DNA of 64,000 nt, taken from assembly GCA_034509925.1 (NCBI GenBank), contig CM067528.1, forward strand, positions 7,934,501 through 7,998,500, given 5' to 3'. The notes under the pieces were generated by a model. It was not told the origin of the DNA. It searched no databases and saw nothing but the letters and a program-made list of their open reading frames with translations. How positions within the stretch are numbered: position 1 is the first letter of the stretch; each line of letters begins with the position of its first letter. This DNA is from Hirudinaria manillensis (Eukaryota; Annelida; Clitellata; Hirudinida; Hirudinidae). Both the position numbers and the translations under genes were made by a program. Below are positions 45,261 to 57,200 of this stretch, piece after piece.

Positions 45261-48200
45261 GTAATTTTGTAGCCTGAGTCATCTTTCAGATGTTTAGATG
45301 TTTAGTTCATTGCTGTTTTGAAGAAACCCACATCAGAATTGATGTCTGCTATTCAACTTGGAATTGGACAAAGCATTGGTGGATTATCTCCAAAGCCAAA
45401 GAGAGATGTTCTTTATGGAGATTTTGATGTGGTGGAATCAATATTTTTTCCAAGGTTTCTATATATTAGGGATGTTGCAAATATTTCTTGAAATATGTGG
45501 TAGTTTTTGAAAAGTCATGGTTCACTTAATTGACATAACACTGTATTTATGATGGAATTGGAAAATTATCCAAATTATCCCTGAACTTGCAGGTGTATGC
45601 TATTATACCACTTGAGTTAATTGAACCAAACAACAAATAATAACTTAGTATTAAAAAGTTAGTTCTATATGATTAATATTCAAGGGTTCATCCAAAAAAG
45701 TCATCTTTGAAAATTTGCTCATTTTAACCCCTTCTCCCTTGTCTGCTTCTAGTTTGACCCCTTTCATTCAGAAGTCCACATTTTTTCACCAAGCCTATGA
45801 CACTTTGGACCATTTAATTTATTAAAATTGAATTTGCAAAAAACTATGTTTTGAGAAGCCAAAATTGGACTTATGCAGTTGGGGGGAGTCAACAAAATTC
45901 AATTTTTTTGGTGGAAAAGTGCAGAATTCCAGGCAAAAAGCTGACTTTTATGGATGAGGGGGGAAGTGGGGTCAAACATGATTTTATGGAGCATGATATG
46001 CACCAGGAGCTTGAAAGTGAACTTCATGAGAGAATTTCCTGATGAATATGATAGCAAATTCCAGGACAAATTTGTGGGTACCTTGGGATACCTAACGAAA
46101 AATTCCATTAACCTCAAATCCTGGAGATTAAAAAAAATCAATAGAAAATTTTGAAAAATTATGTATATTAAGGAGACATGGCTCTTAAAATATATGGGGC
46201 ATTAAAGAAAATAATTGATATTTTTAAAGAATTAGGTGCATTAATGTACAGTCTGCCCAGTATAGATGGGAAATAGTCATTTTTTATGATAACTCATGTT
46301 TCATGAAAATTATTCAAATTTTAGAGTGTTATGTAAATAATGTTTATAAAAATTTGGTTGAGTGTTAGTTTTACACTAATTAAGAAATAATGAAAATGCT
46401 TTTTTGGGGCGCCCAAAAAATGATAGGAATTTGGTGATGAATAATAAGGTCAGAAATTTATTTTTTTTTGCACAAAACGTGATTCAATATTAAATTATAT
46501 TTCCACGTTTTTCTATTATATTGAAACGTTTGTTATTCATAGACAAAAACAATTTTCTTATGTAGTCCGATTTCATCTCCTTCCAGGCAGACCTGATGGC
46601 ATCTTCCAGCTTTAATTGGAATGAAATTGTCTTCCATCTTTATAAACTGCTTGTGAAACTGCTCACCCCAAGCAATTTCAAAAGGATTGAGGTCCAGTGA
46701 ACGAGCTGGCCAACTCAAAACCATGATGTTTTTCTTGGGAATTAATTTTTCCTCTTCAATGTCTGATGCTTTTCATATAAAATTCTTTTTCCATTTTAAA
46801 AAACATTTTTGTCATGAAACACTTATGTTTTCTTAATCCTTGAAAGCTTTGTTAGCATTTTTATTGTAGCTCCCTAGAAAAATGAGTTAAAACAAGACTT
46901 TAATTTTAGACACATCTTTTAGATGCATTAGATTTTTTTCATCCATTTTCTGTGGATATTGTCAAAACAGATACTTAAGTGTGGCATGCAATGTATTTCT
47001 TTGTATGTCTTACATGCTGAAATATAGTCATCATAATCTAACATAAAGGCTAAAAATGTAGCTTTCGCTCTGCCTTGCAAGCAAAAAGTGGACTGATCAG
47101 CCATGCAAAAAGAGAGACATAGTATAACAAAGTACAACTTAGACTGCTAATAAAATGTTTTTATAATGCTGCCCTTAATAAATTATTTAGGGTAACACAT
47201 ATTACTCATCGCATTATCCCATATTATCTCATTTTTCCCTATATTCTTGCATTGTACATTCTGCTTTTTAAAGGAGTCAATTTCTCTTATCAGAAGTCAT
47301 GCAATGTAAATTATGGTTAATTTGAGATCAACTGTTGTCTGAAACACTTGAAGATTGATGCATTGGGTTGAGATTTAACAGATATAATTTTCAGAGCATT
47401 GTAGATTCTCTGAGTGTTGGGATCCGGATGTGGAATTCTAATCAAGGGGGAAGGGGAGCTAATCCTCTGAAAGTTCCTTCCAGAAAGCTGCCAAGAGTTT
47501 CAAATAGAAGCATAATTTTTTTGACTTTGATAATGTATTTTGTGGATTGTTAAAAGAATAGAAAGTATTTTAAAATTTCAGTACATCAGGCTTTGCTTTG
47601 AGCACTTCAGGAATGGTGATATACTTTCATTTTGAGAGGTTTTGGGACTCATTTACTATGGTGCCATTTGCAGGGATCATGTACTTTCTGTTCATTTTAA
47701 TGCTCCTCCCTGAGGATGCTTATATCATTGAGGTGCATTCTAAGATTAATACATCACAACTTATGAGCCAGAGTGACAGTGTAAAAGCTATTACTTTTGG
47801 ATGGCAGAATCTTTTCACTGCTTCGTTTAAACATGACCAGTGAAATTTGGAAATGTTGATGGAAAAAATCAAATTCTTTTAGTTTTGCAGTAAAATTGTT
47901 TTGTTTGATGTTGTCTTTGTATTAATATAATAGTAGCAGATGAGCTACTCTAAGTGCATACCCAAAAAAGTATTGCCAATACATTTTGCTAGTACCAATT
48001 CTTTTGAAGCAAAGTGCCTGTACCTGTATTACTGATAGTTTTTAAAAGTATCATTAAAAATCCTGCCATTCACTTAACCTGAACCCACAAACAATTTTCA
48101 TTTAAAATTACTTTATTGATATGAACTTGCAATTTAGAAATGTATAGTTTTATTAACTGGAGGCTTAGTTATTTGTAGTGATATGGTTTCTTATGCATTT

Positions 48201-51200
48201 CCAGGGAAGGATCCAATTCAACTCCTGCTCACAGATGCAGTGAATTCAGATTTAAAACTTATGCCCCTGTTGCATTTCGATATTTCAGGGATTTGTTTGG
48301 AATTCAACCTGAAGATTTTCTTGTAAGTGTTTCCAAATAACCTAAATTTAAGGGAAAGTAATTTCTCAAATATTAATTAAAAAGCTTATTTATTTGTGTT
48401 TGTTGGGAAATCTTTACAGATTAAGTCTGAGTTTCCCAAGTTCAGCATTAATAAGTTATAGATGGCCTTTTTTAACAGGCTGTCTTTTCCAAATTTAATT
48501 AGCTTACATTATTATCATTGGTGTTACATTTCAAAGTTATCATATTTTGAAAAATCTGATGATTTAACAACATAGTGACATATGATGCTTGTAAAAATGC
48601 CCAAAGGATCATGACAAAAAAAGTTTTACAATTTTAAGTCTGAATCTCTCAAATAGTTTTTACTAACAAAAATTATTCACAAAGTTTTGTAAAAATATAT
48701 TAATTTTTAGAGGTAGTTCAATGCCCTTAAAGTTTTCCCTTATGAGACTGGTGTTAGTGACTGAAAGTTTGGGCTTCTGAAATTATTCTGAATATAGCGG
48801 TCATGAAAGCTGTTGCTGGCTTCTTCACAATATGTGGAGAGGGACATTTTAAATTTTCTTTCCAGCAGCCTGTTGGACTGAAATTTTCAGAGTTCTACTA
48901 CAGAATTTTCTTTCAACTTCAAGTGAATTGATGTCAATAGTGCATTGTGAGTCGGCAACTGGCCAATTTTAACCTACGATGATGTATCTCTAGGCCAACG
49001 ATTTGTTGCTGTCGCTCCAGCACTGGAGATCTACAGCTTTCTCTAGTTTTCCTACTGCAGCCTCCAAAGACTTCTACTTACTCCTCATGTTCCAGATCCA
49101 GAAGGAAGCTGCTTCTCCAGGTTCTAATATTCTTGTCATATCCTTTGTTCTTTCCTGTTTAGACATTCCATTTCGATTGAGGAAAGCATAAGTCAAATTT
49201 CCAAACAAGCCTATAGTGCCAACCTTCATGGGGAAGAGGTTCATTCTGTACAATTTTGCCTCCAGATCCATGGCAGATTTGCATCCTTGTTTGCTTTGAG
49301 CACATTGCTTTATTCTGTCTTTTCCTCCCATGTCACTGTCACTTCCACCAGAATTATGGCCCGCATTGATGGTGACGCAAGCACCACATCTGGTTTCTAT
49401 TATCACCTGGGGATAGTGCCTCATCCCTTCCAGGTCATCGGTGATTGTCTAGTCATTCGCCTCTCTTTGGCGTTTGACATTTCTGTTTGCAGAGGAGTGC
49501 AGGCCCTTGTACAGGAAATATATTTTTGGTGATTTTGCTATGGTATGGGATTTTGCTTTTGATAGTGCTGCTTTTGAGGCCTCACAAACTTCTCAAAGGA
49601 CCTGGTTAAGTTGCCTTGTTTGAGCTGACTGTTGGAAGGACAGATTCATCTTTACCCTGCCACAGAGCCTGCATTTGGTGAAATCATAAATCAGAGGCAT
49701 GATGGTTGGCCAAAAGAGGAAGCAAAAAGAGGAGCAAGGCTGAGTCACCAAGTTCTTACAGTTAGCACAGCAAGGTAAGTGGATAACATGGGAAGATGTT
49801 ATCCAGTGCTCCCTGGAGTGAAATGTGGAAGGTGCCTTGTACTGGCTTGCCTTTGCAATAAGGACAGAGACTTGAGTACAACATTCTCAAAGCTATGATA
49901 AGTACATTCTCAAAGTGTGATGCTCAAAGTGGAGAAGTATACAGATCTATTGATGAACCTGGAAGCAAAAGGATTCTTCTTTCCCATTGAAGCTAGTGAA
50001 ATGGGCATAGTCAATATATAATGTATGCAAGGAAATATATGCCATCTTCATGCAGAGTGGCTTGTCTAACTTGGATAGAATGAAGGGGGCAAAAATGTTG
50101 GAAGTTGAGGCCACTGCAGAAGGACCCAAGATTGGGCACCAATTCATTGGTTTTTTATTTGAAGAAAATTTAGAGCCGTTTAGGTATCCTCTCCTGGCCC
50201 TCTGGTTAGCTTCCCAGATCATGATTGATGCAACCTGGAACACTTCCCTTTTGGAATAAGGTGACCATACTCATTCAACTCTACAAATTCTGTGAGTTTC
50301 GATGCCATGATAGAGAAAGGTTTTTCCATTGACATTCAGCATTGGGTCTGAATTGGTTCAATTCTTTGGAGTCTTTTTCCTATAGATGCCTTCTGTCTTT
50401 TTTGACTATTTACAGGCTGTAGAATTTCTGGATACACTAAGTAAAGTGTCTTGGAGCATCTTTTGCAAAGGATATAGGGAACTCCATTAGGTCCTGGTGC
50501 TGACCTGTTTCCTGCTATTTACATGACTCTTCTTCAAGAAAAGGGTGTGCTAGGTCCAAACTCAAAATTAGTGCATACAGACTTGAGATGTTTATTTTAT
50601 TAGTAAAACTTAACTCAATGTAATTCCAAAAGCTAGATACTATTTAGGAGTTTGAGAAATACTCACTTTTGTGACAAACATCTAAAAGCTCAGTTGTTTG
50701 CTGAATATCTTATCAAAATCTATATAAATAAAAATGCAATGTGTGTTTGTATCATGTTAATGTTCTCTGAAAGTACTTAGCCAATTGCTTTGAAATGTTG
50801 ACACAACATAGTGCTCGATTAGAGGAGTGGTTTTATATAAGTTTCATTTATATGCCACAACTGTATATTGTAAAAATATGCTTTTATCAAAAATCCTGCC
50901 ATCTTGCCATGGACATGAAAAAGCTTAAAATATCGTAACCTTCAAGCATTGTAAAATTGTAAAAATAAACATAGTAGAAAATTTCTTTCTTATAAAATTA
51001 ATCAGATTGAGTCACAGTGTGGTTGGGCTAGTATAAAATATATAACAGAAGGGACTGGCCAGCAGTCTGCCAGAATATCAACCTTTCCTGCAGAGACACA
51101 TGCTGATTGAGTTCCTGACTAAGTGCTCCTTCAATTTTTCCTGCTCCATGGAAAATTAACCCAATTTTGGAGGGTCAAGTAGCAATCTCCCATGTAAAGA

Positions 51201-54200
51201 TGTAACTAAGTAAGCCTTTTATAGTTCTCCCCTCAGACTTCCTTTTCCTCAATCTCAGCAGAACAAATCTCTCATTCACCTCTTCACATTCTCCCATAGG
51301 GAGAGTTCTTCCTGCTTGTCTTCCTTAGCAATTTCCACTACTAGTGAAGATCTTTTCTCACTGATTCCATGCTAGAATCCTGCACTCTCTGAGGTCATCA
51401 GGCAAGAATGACCCCAAACATTTACATGTCATTTATTTGTCATAGATGAAATCACTGCAAAATATGGACGTGGAAATATTGTTATGACTCAATCAATTTT
51501 GATATAAGATTCAAGATCTTATTTTCCCATGACTTTTGCAAAGGATGATGTCATGACTTCAAATTTTGATTTAATTAGTTTATAGAATTTTATTTAGGAT
51601 TATAAATACCATAAACCAATGTTTATGTCATTAAATATATAATTGAATTCAAGCACACAGGAATGTCTAAAAACAACTTAGATTTATACAATGTTTGCTA
51701 GATTGCATAAATTATTTTAATCAAGTAAAGCTTGATGTGTTTAATGAGGCTTTAATTCAAAGAACATGAATTACTTAAATGAAATGTATTTTCATTACTA
51801 TATCAACTCAAGAGTAATTGGTGCTGGAACCATTACCAGTACCAATACCTGAGGTTGAGTACCAGTGCTTGAAAAAAGTATTTAAGTACCAGTGTTATAA
51901 GTCTGTGAGTTACTAGCATTTCGGCCATTTTCAATGTATCGCTGAAAATCATTTCTTGTGCTAAGTCTGGCATGTTGCAGATCTTAGGTTGCTGACCTAT
52001 TTTCTGAGGAGCATGACCAAAGAACATGATAATTCTACAAAGTTGAAGTTGAAAAAATTGTTGAATTAGGTAAAAGCCCGAGCCACTTTGAATCTGCTTT
52101 GTTGAGGTTGTAAATTTTATTTTTCAGTTGTCTTTGGCACTGAAAATCCTTGGCATATATGGCATACATATTTTATGATGCTCTTGGAGTTCACCACCAA
52201 GTTAATTTTTTTTTAATCCTTTTTTTGAAGTGGTCAGACTAACTTCTCTCAAAATATTTTTTTCTGGAAATTTTACGGAAAGACAAACAATCCTATGTCT
52301 GAAATAGCTTTGAACAATGGATAAAAAGGATTTTCCCAGAACATTCCAAAATTTTATTTCACAAACACATTGAAATATTACTAAATATAGAAGAAATAAC
52401 TAGAACTTTAAGCATTCACAGGATAGTTTCTTAAAGGATTATAGGATTCTTAAAAATGTTATGACCTTGTTTGTATTTTATGTCCCAGTTGGAATCATAA
52501 TTTGCCTTGTGTCATTTTCAGCTAACAAAATTTATTTGTTTTTAAATCATGACATTAAATGTACTTCTAGCTTTCATTATGCAATGAACCACTGAAAGAG
52601 CTTTCTAACCCAGGAGCAAGCGGTAGTATTTTTTACTTGTCAAGTGATGACGAATTCATCATAAAGACTGTGCAGAGAAAGGAGGCTGAATTTCTTCAAA
52701 AGTTGCTCCCTGGCTACTATATGGTTAGTTTACTTATTTATAAGGCAAGTTAGTCTTAAGTTGTTATCTGCAGAATACTTTAGTAATAGAATTCTTGCTC
52801 CTATTTTCTTCAACATTTTCCCTATCATCATTTCCTTTTTTGCTGTAATCAGATAAATCAGAGTTTGACTATCTTTCAAAGTTTGAAAGTCAGATTCTCA
52901 ATGCTCTTGAGAACACTTCATAATTTTTTAATTTATTTAGCTTTAATGTTTTAAATTTTGAAATTTTTAGGTGATATTAATATTGATGTCATAGTGTGTT
53001 TCTTTACAGAACCTTAACCAAAACCCTAGGACTCTTCTCCCAAAATTCTATGGACTTTACTGCTATCAAGTATTTTTTCTAATTGACTAATTAAGATGAT
53101 GCTCATATTAATTCTTTGTTTATTACAATAATTAAGTAAATATTATTATTTATATGTAGATTTGCAGTTGCTTCTTATTTTAGATTGGAATTAATTATTA
53201 ATAATAATACATCTAATGGATAAGAATTCAGAAATTCCATCACCTTGAACTCTAGCACCACCTGAACTATCATTTTTGTCTGTTTTTTTGTTGGAGCCTT
53301 CTCAAATCTTTGCAAAATTAACCCTAGATCTGAATTCTTCTCTTGGCTAAGGCTAAAGCTGGTGAACAAATTCATGTTACCTTGTTTTAGATTTTGAACT
53401 TGAATGACAAGACACAACATTCAGTATTTATAATGTTTCAGTCATCTGGGATAAAGTGACCTTCACAATTTGCAAAAGTAGATCCATATAGACTTTGGCC
53501 AAACAAGGCTGGCTACATTTCCAATGTCTAAGAAGCATGCTTAAATGTACATGCAACTCTCACTTCTGGTTGTGTGTGGATGTGCTTGTTTCTTATCATG
53601 GAATCACTGGGCCATGATGCTATGCATAAAAAATACATTTTCTTCTTTGAATTTAGTTTCAGATTTTCCTAATGACAAAATCAAGTCTGTTACTTCTACA
53701 ATGCTATTACAGAGCATTTTGAGTATCCTTGTATAGCTTTTTATCTGTTTTGAATTCTGTCCTTATAAATATAGGCTTTTGAGAATGAGGCAAGTTGTCA
53801 GAGCTGGTTTATGCTTTGATGGGATATGTCTCCAACTCTAACCACTGTTGAGATTTCCTTTTGGAGTCTGCGAAGACATTTTAAAGTAGTTTTGTTCAAC
53901 TTTTTTTGTGTTGCTTTTGTCTGAACTTTTTGCTTTGGCAGAATTTGGATTGAGCTTTTTATCTTTATGATATGTTTCCAAGATTAAGATATGTTATCTT
54001 TTCAACATTTCCTACTGTTCTTCACTGACTACGAGATTCCTTTCCTGTCTTCAGATTTATAAGTTGCTGCTTGGCAGATTCCTGAGCTTATTCATGAAAG
54101 AAACATAAAGGCAAATCTAAAAAGATTTTCATGCCACCATTCTTAACCTGTTTTAAGACCTGACACAAGCATGCTATCTAGTTTTATATCTAGTCATATT

Positions 54201-57200
54201 TGCTGTGATGGGGAAACTCACTGGTGCGGTGATTCAAAATCATCACCATCATGGAATGATTTGCAATCAAAATCAAATTTTGGATAGATAAATGATTTTG
54301 AATCATAATCTCAGAGTTCAGAAATCACTTGTTGGGGGAATACATATTTATATATATTATTATTATTATTATTACATAAGGCACGGGCGAACCCCTCGCC
54401 TGAACAAAATCACAAAGCTTTCAACAAAAACTAACGAACTTATATACATCGCTCACTAACAAATCAAATATTTACAGTCTCCAAAATGGTCATCTAATAA
54501 AATTTTAAATATTTCATTGGTCTTTGCTTCGACAACTTCCTGAGGAAGCTTGTTCCAGCTCTCCATGACTCGATTACTAAAGAAAAATTTTCTCAAGTCT
54601 TTATGTGCCACTCCCATTTCCAGCTTCCAGTCGTGACCTCTTGTCCTCTCATCTGGACATGGCATGAGTCTAGGGCCCCATGCGTTCTGTGCAGAACCTT
54701 TGATGATGTTAAATAATAAGATCAAATCAGCCCTTTTTCTTCTGAATACCAGCAATGGCACCCCCAGTTTTTTCAATCTCTCTTCATAAACTAAATTCCT
54801 GCAAGTTTCGCACATTAGGGTGAACTGGTGTTTTACCCTTTCTAAAGTGTCTACTTGGCCTTTTCTGTGTGGACTCCAAACCTGTATCGCATACTCCAAC
54901 TGAGGCCTCACCAAGGCTTTGTAAACTAGGACCAAAACATTTTCCAACAGATGTTTGAAATTTCTGTAAATGATTCCTAGCATCTGGTTAGCCCTGTTGA
55001 CCTTCTGCAGGACATGCTCCCTGAAGTTAAGGTTTGGATCCAATGTAATGCCCCGATCTGAAATCTTGTCCACATTAGGAATGGGATAAGTGGCTCCATC
55101 TGTGTCCATTATGGTGTATTCGTGGTCTTACCGATTATATCTTACTGATTCTTTTGTGTAATTGATCAATCTCAATAAAAACTGTTTTAGTTTTAACAAT
55201 AATATTTTTTTCAAATGTATTACAATTTATTCTGTATCTTTGTGGTGGTTCTATAAGCCCTGTGGAACTAAACAGTCTCTAAATAGGAGCTGATGGAAGT
55301 AAAGTCATATTCTGTTCAGCAACATTGAGAAACTTTTGCAGCAGAAAAACCTAGGTGAGTAACTGAAACTCTTCTCGAGCTCCAGTAAAAATCCTCAGAA
55401 AGAAGACCCCTTTGAGTGTTTCGGCCCTTGAGTCCTCTGACACTGTCGGGGGCTACTGATCAGACGGGTGTTCCTGTCTGTAACTTGTAACATTCACTAT
55501 CGACGAGTCAATGAGCAGCATTGAGGTAAGTAGATACACTATCCATCCAACTTAAAGGACCAACGAAATGCACGATAACCATCACCAAAGATGGCTGGTT
55601 ATGTAGGCCTTGTTCTTGACAACTTGATGGGAGGTCAAGCTTCTCTCTGGTTGGTTGGCCATGCTGACTTGACAGGAAGCTTTGTTGTTCCCTGATTGGC
55701 TGGCTGGCAGAGCCACCCCATTAGCTAATTTTGACTAGCCTCACTTTTATACCAGTTCCGTGATACGTACCGGCCCCAGAGGTGGTTTCTAGAATGACTC
55801 GTTGGATAGGCCTGATGTGATGAGGGATATTACTTGCAGTCTCTCTTGAACCAAATCCACTGGAAAGCCGTCTGTGTCTCTGGACATGTCCACCAAGGCG
55901 TTTGCTCTAATTCTGCCGCTGAGTCCGATTTCTCTTAAGAAGGTGTAGATGAATTGATCAACCGTACCTCTTGCTCCTACCTCAAAAGCGAAGAACCAAA
56001 CTTGTATTCTTTCTGCTGGAGATCCACTGACAGCTCCATGTGTATTGTCATTCATTACTAGCAATTATATTTCTAATGTTATAATTGATCTAATTGCCTA
56101 CAGTTGATATTTAAATTTATAATTTAAATAATTTAAATTACCATTTTCCAATAACACATCAAAAAACCAACAGTATCAACTATTGTCATTCATTACTAGC
56201 AATTATATTTCTAATGTTATAATTGATCTAATTGCCTACAGTAGATATTTATATGTATTTCAATTTATAGCGATTGCTCTTTATGTAAAACTTGTGGTTG
56301 ATATCCAAAATTTGTTTTAGTGTGGTGGGAAAAATATCAGATTTGTCATCATGAACAACTTATTGCCTTCCACAATTGAGATGCATTCCAAGTTCGACTT
56401 GAAGGGCAGTAGTTATAAGAGAAAGGCCAATGCTCAAGAGCTTACTAAAACTCATCCAACCTACAAAGATCTCGATTTTCTTGAATTTTTTCCTGATGGA
56501 CTTTTTGTGGAATCAGAAACATACCTGGCTATCATTAAGACAATTGAGAGGGATTGCAGAGTCAGACTTACTTTTCATCATTTTCAAGATTATAATTTAA
56601 TTATAAATGTTAGGGTGGTCTATACTTTCAAAGTTTCAAAATTTCATTGATTTCCTTAAAGGTCCAATTTACAAAATAACACTTCAATCTTATATGGTGG
56701 CAAAATTTGATGACATTTAGCATTTTCTCAGTAAAGTATTTGTTTCTAAAAGAAATCTAATCCAATGGATATATCCCATATAGATGTGGACAATGTTTTA
56801 ATAAGAATTAAATAAAATGCAACTCCTTACAATTATCTAACAATTAATATGAAAAAATCTCTGTCAAATGACACTTTGTGTTACATACCATATGTCTTTT
56901 GAGTAACTTATGTGGAGGATTTGGAGGTGCTTCCTAAGCAAAGTTTGCACCCTTGCAGTAGTGGTAATAATCCTTATGAAGATTCTAGTCGGTACAGAAT
57001 AGAAATTTATTTTTTACATTAATACTGTTATGATCAGGGGTCTTCAAACTAGTCAATGTGAGGTCAAGTTTATTTAAAGTTTTCAGCTAACATAAATGAT
57101 GGCTGGACTCTATGAATTTGAGCAACATGTTCTCCAGATGTTATGTTTATGGAAGACACTGCAATTAAAAGACTCTGAACATTACCCCAATTAATTATAC

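Noticed and set aside
54240..54320. ATCA/AATCA-rich patch considered as a second microsatellite with function
   Set aside because: Short, irregular and without conserved surroundings.
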